In this document: positions 1 through 5,794 of the stretch, piece after piece
Position numbering within the stretch: the first letter of the stretch is position 1
How the letters are laid out: each line of letters begins with the position of its first letter
Source: an uncultured Bacillota bacterium
Lineage (GTDB): Bacteria > Bacillota > Clostridia > Lachnospirales > Lachnospiraceae
NCBI GenBank assembly: GCA_958352855.1
Contig: CATWQE010000119.1
Location: forward strand, 1-5,794
DNA length: 5,794 nt
Reading direction: 5' to 3'
The notes under the pieces: generated by a model
Databases searched by the model: none
The model's input: the letters and a program-made list of their open reading frames with translations, nothing else
What the model was told of the DNA's origin: nothing
Program-made: the position numbers and the translations under genes

Positions 1-12
1 ATATTTGTGCAA

Positions 13-78
13 ATGTGAAAAAGGAGCGTTGCAAAACAGGTAAATCATCACCTGTTTTACAACGCTCCTTTTTCACAT
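13..78 (-). terminator. Long hairpin terminator downstream of rnpB (possibly bidirectional)
   Basis: Positions 13-41 and 50-78 form a 29-bp inverted repeat around an 8-nt loop (42-49). The only imperfection is position 32 against 59. In minus-strand RNA this is a G-U wobble and in plus-strand RNA it is a C-A mismatch, so the stem is intact only in the rnpB direction. Inside the repeat a G/C-richer core (GGAGCG with CGCTCC) is preceded by five A and followed by five T on both strands. This is the usual layout of an intrinsic terminator that could work both ways. It starts flush with the RNase P RNA 3' end, so it should terminate rnpB and any operon read-through. The stem is much longer than most intrinsic terminators. 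Whether a convergent gene lies to the left cannot be seen. Confidence 0.85.
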
Positions 79-434
79 CATAAGCAAAACGATAAGCCGG
101 GTTATGTCGTGAATAATCATCTATCCAATCCTGCTGTCGCCAGCAGGCTCTAGCGACCCACCTGAAAACGTGACGGGCAGCCACAATGTTTTCTGTTCGG
201 TCTTGCTTCGGATGGGGTTTACATATGCCCTCTCTGTTACCAGAAAGGCGGTAGTCTCTTACACTGCCCTTCCACCCTTACCGGAATTTCTTCCGGCGGT
301 TCATTTCTGTTGCACTGTCCTTGGAGTCACCTCCACCAGACGTTATCTGGCATCCTGCCCTGTGAAGCCCGGACTTTCCTCACCTGACCCCTTTCGGTCC
401 TGTCAGCCGCGATTATTTATTCTACTTATGACGC
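77..434 (-). ncRNA. rnpB: RNase P RNA, bacterial type A
   Basis: This is the catalytic RNA of ribonuclease P, which removes the 5' leader from precursor tRNAs together with the RnpA protein. Universally conserved blocks are readable on the minus strand: the GAGGAAAGTCCGGGC block (367-383), the ACAGTGCAACAGAAA block (304-318), GGTAAGGGTGGAAGG near 271-284, and ACCCGGCTTATC near the 3' end (89-101). Helices also fold. P1 pairs CATAAG (425-430) with CTTATG (79-84), and P2 pairs 411-417 with 112-118. P12 is 281-286/291-296 with a GAAA loop. P14 is 230-236/241-247 with a GUAA loop, and P18 is 130-136/141-147 with a GCGA loop. P6 can form between GGGCAG (355-360) and CTGCCC (175-180). P6 and the GNRA-capped P14 and P18 indicate type A. 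The GGU that contacts tRNA CCA is probably at 160-162. The 5' end is set from the promoter and P1; both ends are uncertain by a few bases. The length of about 358 nt is normal. Confidence 0.97.
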
Positions 435-441
435 AGGGGTT

Positions 442-470
442 ATTCTAACATAAAAATTTCAAAAAAGCAA
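442..470 (-). promoter_or_regulatory. Predicted sigma-A promoter of rnpB
   Basis: On the minus strand, TTGCTT (465-470) is followed after exactly 17 nt by TAGAAT (442-447). These resemble the -35 and -10 consensus (TTGACA and TATAAT). Transcription would start about seven bases later, near 434-435, which coincides with the start of the P1 helix of RNase P RNA. The flanking DNA is very A/T-rich. The -35 lies just after the stop codon of the upstream kinase gene. The box match and the geometric agreement are seen in the sequence; promoter activity is inferred. Confidence 0.75.
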
Positions 471-475
471 ATTTT

Positions 476-2143
476 TTATACATCAAAGCATCCGCCGCCT
501 ATAAATTCCCGCAAAATAGAATTAGAGGGAATGGATTCCCCAGGAATTCCCAGGAAATAATCTAAAAATTTCAAGAGACGTTTTGCTTCATTATATTCCG
601 GTTCTCCCGGTTCTATGGAAAACAGCAATGGTTCCGCATAGAGCTTTAAAACTGCCAGCTCATAAATCAAAGCAGAGTTAAACATCACGTCTGCAGATTC
701 CTGATAAGGAAAGATATTTTCTTCTTCTCCACGCCGCACAGAGTTCCACATGGCAATAGTCTGCTTTGCAGAAGCGCCTCTGGTTCTGGCATCTCTTACA
801 ATTCTGCGAATCAGTCTGCCATCTGTGGTAGGAATCCGGTTATGCTCATCAATATTTAACTGGGTCAGAGCGCTGATATAAATTTTAAACTTGCTCTCAG
901 TAGGAAGACTGCTGCTGAGTTTATCATTCAGACAATGAATCCCCTCTATTACCAGCACATCCTCTTTCCCAAGCTTCAGATAGTCACCCCGGTATTCCCT
1001 CTGTCCTGTCTTAAAGTTAAAATATGGCAGTTCTACCTCTTCTCCTTTCAGAAGCCGCACCATATCTTCGTTAAACTGTTTTACATCAATGGCCTCCAGA
1101 CATTCAAAGTTATAATTTCCATTTTCGTCCAAAGGCGTATCTTCCCTGTTTACAAAATAATTATCCACTGCAATGGGATGAGGTCTTAACCCATGTGCAG
1201 CCAGTTGAATACTAAGCCGGTGGGAAAAAGTGGTTTTCCCGGAAGAAGAAGGGCCTGCAATCATCACAAACTTTTTATTTTTGTTTTCTGCAATAGTTCT
1301 GGCAATCTGAGAAATCTTCGCTTCCTGTAACGCTTCTGCAATAAGAAGCAACTGGCTTGCGCCCTTTTGCACAATCTGTTCATTTAAAGCGCCTACGGTA
1401 TCTGCCTGCATGGTTTCTCCCCAGCGCTCAGATTCCTTCTGTATCTGGAAAATTTTAGGTCTTGGACAAAACGGAGGAACTTCACTGGGGTTTGCCTGGG
1501 TGGGAAGCTGAAGCACAAATCCGTTATCATATGGATATAATTCAAAGTATTTCAGATACCCTGTATGGTTCACCATAAATCCATAGAAATAGTCTTCAAA
1601 CCCGTCCAGACTGTAAATATTCACCCTGGAAACCCGACGGAACCGGAACAGCTTTTCTTTGTCATACATCCCATGCTCATGAAAAATTTCAATGGCTTCA
1701 TTGGTTCCCACACTACGTTTTCTAATGGGGATTTTTTTCTCTGCCAGTTCCAGCATATACGTCTTTACCTGAGCCAGAAATGCTTCCGTAATCTCCACAT
1801 TTCCCTCAATGGTGTAATAATAGCCTGCGTCCACAGAATAATGAAGCGTTATCTTTTTGATATTTTTATGCCCTGCCACATGATAAATGGCTTTCAGCAA
1901 AAGCAGGGAAGCGCTTCTTTTATAAGTTTGATGTCCAATTTCATCCCCTGTAGTAAGAAACTCCAAAACCCCATCCTTTTTTAACTTTTTATGAAGCTCA
2001 CAGAGTTTTCCGTCTTTCATAACCAGGACAATGGGATATCTGGTACTGTCCTTATATTCTTCCACGATTTCCCCGTAAGAAGTGCCGTAAGGATATTCTT
2101 TTGTCTTTCCCAGGATTGTTACGCTTATCATTCTTTGATTCAT
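476..2143 (-). CDS. TGS / ThrRS-like domain fused to a uridine kinase-family nucleoside kinase
   Basis: Predicted cytosolic ATP-dependent kinase of the uridine kinase/phosphoribulokinase family, 555 aa from this start. Residues about 5-67 look like a TGS domain. Residues about 74-212 resemble the second (editing/SAD) domain of threonyl-tRNA synthetase, with blocks such as GYYYTI and GFEDYFYG. The kinase occupies about 290-555. It has a P-loop AGPSSSGKT (296-304), Asp327 in AVDNYF where uridine kinases place their substrate Asp, VIEGIH with Glu400, and an arginine-rich lid DGRLIRR...RDARTRG (441-456). Ordinary uridine kinases are about 210 aa, so more than half of this protein is extra N-terminal sequence. 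ATG at 2143 is preferred because AGGAGAGG lies 8 nt upstream; a GTG at 2152 would sit on that ribosome binding site. The gene follows the Nif3-like gene after 29 nt. Databases usually call this family uridine or nucleoside kinase. Fold and ATP use look secure, but the phosphoryl acceptor cannot be read from the sequence, so I give no gene symbol. Confidence 0.9.
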   Translation of the reverse strand: MNQRMISVTILGKTKEYPYGTSYGEIVEEYKDSTRYPIVLVMKDGKLCELHKKLKKDGVLEFLTTGDEIGHQTYKRSASLLLLKAIYHVAGHKNIKKITLHYSVDAGYYYTIEGNVEITEAFLAQVKTYMLELAEKKIPIRKRSVGTNEAIEIFHEHGMYDKEKLFRFRRVSRVNIYSLDGFEDYFYGFMVNHTGYLKYFELYPYDNGFVLQLPTQANPSEVPPFCPRPKIFQIQKESERWGETMQADTVGALNEQIVQKGASQLLLIAEALQEAKISQIARTIAENKNKKFVMIAGPSSSGKTTFSHRLSIQLAAHGLRPHPIAVDNYFVNREDTPLDENGNYNFECLEAIDVKQFNEDMVRLLKGEEVELPYFNFKTGQREYRGDYLKLGKEDVLVIEGIHCLNDKLSSSLPTESKFKIYISALTQLNIDEHNRIPTTDGRLIRRIVRDARTRGASAKQTIAMWNSVRRGEEENIFPYQESADVMFNSALIYELAVLKLYAEPLLFSIEPGEPEYNEAKRLLKFLDYFLGIPGESIPSNSILREFIGGGCFDV

Positions 2144-2151
2144 AGCCCGCA

Positions 2152-2159
2152 CCTCTCCT
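2152..2159 (-). promoter_or_regulatory. Ribosome binding site deciding the kinase start
   Basis: AGGAGAGG on the minus strand ends 8 nt before ATG 2143. The longer alternative start, GTG at 2150-2152, overlaps its last base and so cannot be served by it. This supports the 555-residue product. Confidence 0.75.
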
Positions 2160-2172
2160 TATTTATCATTTT

Positions 2173-2955
2173 TTATACCAATTTACATGGATGCGCCACT
2201 GGCATGGTTTCTACCTCTGCCTCCGGTATCCTTCTTTGCAGCTCTTTCTTCATGTATTCCATAAAAATATACTCGGTTCCATAATGTCCCGCATCGATCA
2301 CACAGATTCCCTGTGCCACTGCATCTATGGCAGAATGATAATCCACATCTCCTGTAATATATACCTCTGACTGGCTTTTTAGCACTGCTTTTATGAGACT
2401 TTTTCCGGAGCCTGTACAAATCGCTGCCCTGGACACCAGTGTTTCCGGCCTTCCATATACTTTCACAAAGGGAAGCTGAAACTGCCGTTTCACAAATCCG
2501 GCACATTCTTCCAGGGTCATGGTTTCCGGCAACTGGCCATATCTTCCCAGACCTTCTTTTTCTGCGCCCTCCTCATAAGTTGTTTCCAGAATCTTCCGGT
2601 CTGATAGCTGCAGGTAGTCAGCGCTTAGCTCTGCCATGCCCATAATGTCAAAATTGGTATGCATGGCATAATAAGAAATCTGATTTTCAATAAGCCTGAT
2701 GACTCTTCTTCCGATAAAATCCTCCGTTGTAATTTTTTTCATTCCCGAAAAAATCAACGGATGGTGGGTAATCATCAAATCTGCCCCCATCTGCACTGCC
2801 GCTTCCAGTGTTTCGTCTGTCACATCAAGAGCCAGGAAGATTTTTTTTACTTCCTGCTCCTGATTCCCCACTAAAAGTCCTGGATTATCCCAGGCTTCCG
2901 CCCGTTCCAGAGGATAATTTTCTTCTATTTTCTTCAGGATTTCCTTACATTTCAT
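2173..2955 (-). CDS. Nif3/YqfO-family dinuclear metal-binding protein
   Basis: A 260-aa protein of the Nif3-like family (E. coli YbgI, B. subtilis YqfO), often labelled 'GTP cyclohydrolase 1 type 2 homolog'. The true biochemical role of the family is not settled. Expected metal ligands are present: His64-His65 in ITHHPLIF, Asp103 in HTNFD, and His224 and Glu228 in DAGHYGTE. The N-terminal DNPGLLVG (23-30) and the TGDVDYH stretch (201-207) are also family hallmarks. Its length matches the short form of about 250 aa; it lacks the roughly 120-residue PII/CutA-like insert of Bacillus YqfO. The start ATG overlaps the end of trmK by 11 nt in another frame, and its AAGGAGG (2968-2974) lies inside trmK, so translation is probably coupled. 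Being directly after trmK repeats the Bacillus arrangement and hints at a related role, but that is inference. Confidence 0.93.
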   Translation of the reverse strand: MKCKEILKKIEENYPLERAEAWDNPGLLVGNQEQEVKKIFLALDVTDETLEAAVQMGADLMITHHPLIFSGMKKITTEDFIGRRVIRLIENQISYYAMHTNFDIMGMAELSADYLQLSDRKILETTYEEGAEKEGLGRYGQLPETMTLEECAGFVKRQFQLPFVKVYGRPETLVSRAAICTGSGKSLIKAVLKSQSEVYITGDVDYHSAIDAVAQGICVIDAGHYGTEYIFMEYMKKELQRRIPEAEVETMPVAHPCKLV

Positions 2956-3649
2956 AATATGCCAGCGCCTCCTTTCTGATTTTCTCTTCTTCTTCCATTT
3001 CCAGTCTCCGCGTTCTGGCAGAGGCGGTTTCAGAATCCTTTAACCGTTCCAGGATTTCTTCTGCTTTTCTCTGTTCCCGAAGTAAAAACTCCAGAAGCAC
3101 CGGATGGTTCTGTCTAAGCAGCTTTTGCCCATAACAATATTCCGCCTGGGAGGCGTAGTCCATGTTCCCATGAACCGCCTTCATCATAGGATAGTATTTT
3201 CCATCCTCTTCTACCATATTTTCAGCTTCAATACAATAGCCCTGCTCTCCCAAAAATCTGCGGAAGGCTCCAATCTCAGACTGGGGCTGCAAAATCAGCT
3301 CCTGCACCTGCGCAAAAACTTCTGCCCCTTCCAGGATAATCTTCTCCATCAGAGGGCCTCCCATTCCTGCAATGACAACGCTTTGCACTTCTCCTGGTTT
3401 GAGCGCTTTTACTCCGTCTGAAAGCCTTGTTTCTATGTATGATTCCAATCCCCACTCCCTGATATGGCTGTCCGCTCTAAGAAGGGGCCCCTGATTCACA
3501 TCCATGGCAATGGCTCTTGGTATTTGTTTTTTTTGTATGAGATATATAGGAATATAGCCATGGTCACAGCCCACATCTGCCAAAACCAGACCCTTCCCCA
3601 CAAATTCGGCAACTGCTTTCAGTCTTTTGGAAATTTGTAATTCCTTCAT
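2945..3649 (-). CDS. trmK: tRNA (adenine-22-N1)-methyltransferase TrmK
   Basis: SAM-dependent methyltransferase (COG2384, B. subtilis YqfN/TrmK) that makes m1A at position 22 in the tRNA D-loop region; 234 aa. It opens with MKELQISKRL, the N-terminus typical of the family. The Rossmann SAM site ADVGCDHGYIP is at 24-34, followed by MD (49-50) at the end of strand 2 and SDG (77-79). AGMGG (94-98) and LQPQ (120-123) fill the catalytic-motif positions; Bacillus has Asn as the last residue of LQPN. The C-terminal part, about 183-230, is charged and helical, matching the family's coiled-coil domain. ATG 3649 is chosen over GTG 3661 because AAGGTGA (3658-3664) lies 8 nt upstream and because of the family N-terminus. 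It lies 13 nt after rpoD, with the ribosome binding site overlapping the rpoD stop codon, and it overlaps the next gene by 11 nt. Confidence 0.95.
   Translation of the reverse strand: MKELQISKRLKAVAEFVGKGLVLADVGCDHGYIPIYLIQKKQIPRAIAMDVNQGPLLRADSHIREWGLESYIETRLSDGVKALKPGEVQSVVIAGMGGPLMEKIILEGAEVFAQVQELILQPQSEIGAFRRFLGEQGYCIEAENMVEEDGKYYPMMKAVHGNMDYASQAEYCYGQKLLRQNHPVLLEFLLREQRKAEEILERLKDSETASARTRRLEMEEEEKIRKEALAYYEM
2968..2974 (-). promoter_or_regulatory. Ribosome binding site of the Nif3-like gene, inside trmK
   Basis: AAGGAGG on the minus strand encodes part of the TrmK C-terminus (Lys-Glu codons) and lies 12 nt before the Nif3-family ATG at 2955. The spacing is slightly long. Ribosomes finishing trmK would pass over it, consistent with coupled translation. 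Confidence 0.65.
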
Positions 3650-3657
3650 CAATTCTG

Positions 3658-3664
3658 TCACCTT
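3658..3664 (-). promoter_or_regulatory. Ribosome binding site of trmK overlapping the rpoD stop codon
   Basis: AAGGTGA on the minus strand shares two bases with the TAA stop of rpoD and ends 8 nt before ATG 3649. GGTGA is complementary to the UCACC of the 16S rRNA tail. It covers the alternative GTG at 3659-3661, arguing against that longer start. Confidence 0.65.
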
Positions 3665-4784
3665 AATCCAGATAATCCTTTAATTTCCGGCTGCGGCTTG
3701 GATGGCGCAGCTTCCGCAGGGCCTTTGCCTCAATCTGACGGATACGCTCTCTGGTAACATTAAACTCTTTTCCTACTTCTTCCAGAGTTCTGGCTCTTCC
3801 GTCATCCAGTCCGAAGCGCAGGCGCAATACCTTCTGTTCTCTCTCAGTAAGAGTTCCCAGTACCTCTACCAACTGCTCTTTTAAAAGAGTAAATGCCGCT
3901 GCATCTGCCGGTACCGGAACATTATCATCCTGAATAAAGTCTCCCAGATGGCTGTCCTCTTCTTCACCAATAGGAGTCTCCAGAGAAACCGGTTCCTGGG
4001 AAATTTTCAGAATTTCTCTTACTCTTTCCACAGACATATTCATTTCCTCTGCGATTTCCTCTGGCTGGGGCTCTCTTCCAAGCTCCTGCAAAAGCTGGCG
4101 GGATACACGAATAAGCTTATTAATGGTTTCTACCATGTGTACAGGAATACGGATGGTTCTTGCCTGGTCTGCAATGGCTCTGGTAATAGCCTGACGAATC
4201 CACCAGGTTGCATAGGTGGAGAATTTATATCCCTTTCTGTAGTCAAATTTTTCTACAGCCTTAATAAGACCCAGGTTTCCCTCCTGAATCAGATCCAGAA
4301 ACAGCATGCCACGTCCCACATAGCGTTTTGCAATACTGACTACCAGACGAAGATTTGCCTCTGCCAGACGTTTCTTGGCGCTTTCGTCTCCATTTTCCAT
4401 ACGCTGAGCCAGGGAGATTTCCTCCTCAGCGCTTAACAGAGGTACCTTACCAATTTCTTTCAGATACATACGAACCGGATCTTCAATACTTACACCCTCT
4501 GGTACAGAAAGGTCGATGTTTTCCATATCCACATCGTCTTCGTCACTTAAAGGAAGGTCATCATCATTTAAAATCAGTCCGTCCATATCATTTTCCTGGA
4601 TTCTTAAAACATCGATGCCATTGCCTTCCAGAAAATCAAAGACCTTCTCCAACTGCTCCGGATCCAATGGGAAATCCTTGAAGAAATCATTGATTTCCTG
4701 GTACTCCAGTACATTTTTCTTCTTCTTTGCCAGCTCCATGAGTTCTCCCAGTTTTTCACTGAATTTTGCCATGTTCATTTCCAT
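3663..4784 (-). CDS. rpoD: RNA polymerase primary sigma factor (sigma-70/sigma-A)
   Basis: The housekeeping sigma factor that directs RNA polymerase to -35/-10 promoters; 373 aa, the usual size for Firmicute SigA. Region 1.1 spans about 5-75 and is followed by a strongly acidic linker (73-91). Region 1.2 begins at DPVRMYLKEIG (102-112). Region 2 covers about 140-207, including NLRLVVSIAKRY, the core-binding LDLIQEGN (163-170), and the -10-melting FSTYATWWIRQAI (188-200). Region 3 is about 216-290. Region 4 is about 305-370, with the helix-turn-helix TLEEVGKEFNVTRERIRQIE (333-352) that reads the -35 element. All blocks are intact. The start at ATG 4784 has AGAGG about 11 nt upstream; nearby ATGs at codons 3 and 5 fit worse. 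It lies 40 nt after dnaG, the classical dnaG-rpoD pairing. Confidence 0.98.
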   Translation of the reverse strand: MEMNMAKFSEKLGELMELAKKKKNVLEYQEINDFFKDFPLDPEQLEKVFDFLEGNGIDVLRIQENDMDGLILNDDDLPLSDEDDVDMENIDLSVPEGVSIEDPVRMYLKEIGKVPLLSAEEEISLAQRMENGDESAKKRLAEANLRLVVSIAKRYVGRGMLFLDLIQEGNLGLIKAVEKFDYRKGYKFSTYATWWIRQAITRAIADQARTIRIPVHMVETINKLIRVSRQLLQELGREPQPEEIAEEMNMSVERVREILKISQEPVSLETPIGEEEDSHLGDFIQDDNVPVPADAAAFTLLKEQLVEVLGTLTEREQKVLRLRFGLDDGRARTLEEVGKEFNVTRERIRQIEAKALRKLRHPSRSRKLKDYLD

Positions 4785-4824
4785 AAACGTTCCATCCTCT
4801 CAATTCTTAATTTATATCATTTCC

Positions 4825-5794
4825 TCAATCAAAAGAAATATGCAAGGTTACTCTGCCTCTTTCCAGATCTTCCAGTCTTTTTCTGGCTTCTACGATTTTT
4901 TGCAGGCCTTCCAGATCTGTAGGCAGAAGGTGATCGCTTTGCCATGCAATGCTGTCCCGCTTCATCCTGCATACGGTTTCCAGAAGCGCCCGTCTGGCGT
5001 CTTCCTTTCGTTCCAGATGCAGGGTCGCATGAAATAAGGATGTCACTTCCTTTTGTTCTTCAGAATCCGCGAACTGATTCAGCAGCTTCGCCGGATTGAC
5101 TTCTCCTTCTTCGTGCTGTGCAAACACCAGCTCTGCCACCTTATGATAAAGGGGCGTAGTAAAGTCTGCCGGTGTAATATATCCGGCAATGGTATCAAAC
5201 ATTGCCGGGTAGGAGGTCAGCCAGGTCAGCATCAGTTTCTGCGCGGTATGACCTGCATCCTCCTTGTTCTCTTTTTTTCTGGCTCTGGCTTCTGCCCGCT
5301 TCACAGTTCCCATGGAAGTGCCGCCAAGAGCCATATTATTCACCATTTTTCTTAAATCTTCAACTTTAATCTGATAAATCCTGGAAATACTCTCCATGTA
5401 ATTGTTACGTTCCAATTCCTCCGGAAATTCCAGTAGCTTCCTGGATATTTCTCTGAAAAACTGGGTCTTTGCTTCCGGGTCTGCCAGGTCGTACTGCTTT
5501 TCCAGAACCTTAATCTCAAAAAGGAACGCATTGGCAGCTTCTTCCAGTCTTTTTTCAAAGGCTTCCTTTCCTTCTGCCTTGATAAATTCATCCGGGTCTT
5601 TATAAGGAGCCAGATTCACCACTCTTGGCCGGATTCCCGCTGCCTTTAAAATAGGGATTCCACGAAGGGCCGCTTTTTGCCCCGCCTCGTCGCTGTCGTA
5701 AGTCAGCAGAACCTCTTTTGTATAGCGGCTCATAAGACTGGCATGTCCTGAAGTCAGTGCAGTCCCAAGAGAGGCCACCGCATTGGTAAAGCCT
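4825..5794 (-). CDS. dnaG: DNA primase DnaG, 3' portion (5' end outside window)
   Basis: Primase makes the RNA primers for lagging-strand replication and is recruited by the replicative helicase. Only about 322 C-terminal residues are visible. The reading frame is open to the window edge, where it reads GFTNAVASLGTALT, an internal part of the TOPRIM domain, so there is no start codon here. TOPRIM metal motifs follow: DSDEAG (about visible residues 33-38, DGDRAG in E. coli) and KDPDEF about 30 residues later. After a basic linker near visible residues 160-175, the remaining roughly 145 residues are helical and correspond to the helicase-binding C-terminal domain. The gene ends with TGA, 40 nt before rpoD. 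The zinc-binding domain and the rest of the catalytic core must lie beyond position 5794. No frameshift or missing motif is seen in the visible part. Confidence 0.97.
   Translation of the reverse strand, partial: GFTNAVASLGTALTSGHASLMSRYTKEVLLTYDSDEAGQKAALRGIPILKAAGIRPRVVNLAPYKDPDEFIKAEGKEAFEKRLEEAANAFLFEIKVLEKQYDLADPEAKTQFFREISRKLLEFPEELERNNYMESISRIYQIKVEDLRKMVNNMALGGTSMGTVKRAEARARKKENKEDAGHTAQKLMLTWLTSYPAMFDTIAGYITPADFTTPLYHKVAELVFAQHEEGEVNPAKLLNQFADSEEQKEVTSLFHATLHLERKEDARRALLETVCRMKRDSIAWQSDHLLPTDLEGLQKIVEARKRLEDLERGRVTLHISFD

Noticed and set aside
3..14. Small near-palindrome ATTTG-TG-CAAAT beyond the terminator
   Set aside because: Five-base arms around a two-base centre are expected by chance in A/T-rich DNA, and the context to the left is missing.
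170..448. A 92-codon plus-strand open frame
   Set aside because: It lies almost wholly within the RNase P RNA gene on the other strand, and its peptide resembles no known family.
452..476. Inverted repeat AAAAATTT / AAATTTTT with a 9-nt loop after the kinase stop codon, as a possible terminator
   Set aside because: The 8-bp stem is purely A-T and weak, and it overlaps the rnpB promoter. It is better explained by A/T-rich promoter DNA.
1565..1984. Plus-strand open frames opposite the kinase, and similar frames opposite rpoD, trmK and dnaG
   Set aside because: They are antisense to well-conserved genes, lack ribosome binding sites I could support, and show no recognisable domains.
4785..4824. 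Possible rpoD promoter in the dnaG-rpoD gap, with a TATAAA-like box near 4811-4816
   Set aside because: No -35-like hexamer lies at a suitable distance; TTGATT is only about 10 nt away. A sigma promoter could instead lie inside dnaG, but I cannot identify one.

Overview
The window is a housekeeping segment of a low-to-moderate GC Firmicute. It most resembles a clostridial gut-type organism, and Lachnospiraceae would be my guess. That rests on the gene order, a type A RNase P RNA, and a TGS-domain nucleoside kinase of the kind seen in Clostridia. The family assignment is inference, since no species-specific marker is present. All recognised genes lie on the minus strand, so transcription runs from high to low coordinates.

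In transcription order the layout is: the 3' part of dnaG (DNA primase, cut by the window edge), rpoD/sigA (the primary sigma factor), trmK (tRNA adenine-22 N1-methyltransferase), a Nif3/YqfO-family dimetal protein, a three-part protein with TGS, ThrRS-like and uridine-kinase-like domains, and rnpB (RNase P RNA), which ends in a very long hairpin terminator. dnaG-rpoD is the core of the classical macromolecular-synthesis operon, and trmK-yqfO follows sigA in Bacillus as well. Gaps between the coding genes are 40 nt, 13 nt, an 11-nt overlap, and 29 nt. No terminator is visible between them, so they probably form one operon.

rnpB has its own good sigma-A promoter right after the kinase stop codon. 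With no convincing terminator in between, operon read-through into rnpB is also likely. The long hairpin at 13-78 would then end both transcripts.

Functionally the cluster joins replication priming (DnaG), transcription initiation (sigma-A) and tRNA maturation (TrmK, RNase P). The kinase carries a domain derived from threonyl-tRNA synthetase but lacks its catalytic metal ligands. There are no mobile elements, CRISPR arrays, tRNAs or plus-strand genes I can support. I do not see a novel system. The items most worth a second look are the degenerate synthetase-like domain on the kinase, the unusually long rnpB hairpin, and the placement of rnpB behind the operon.
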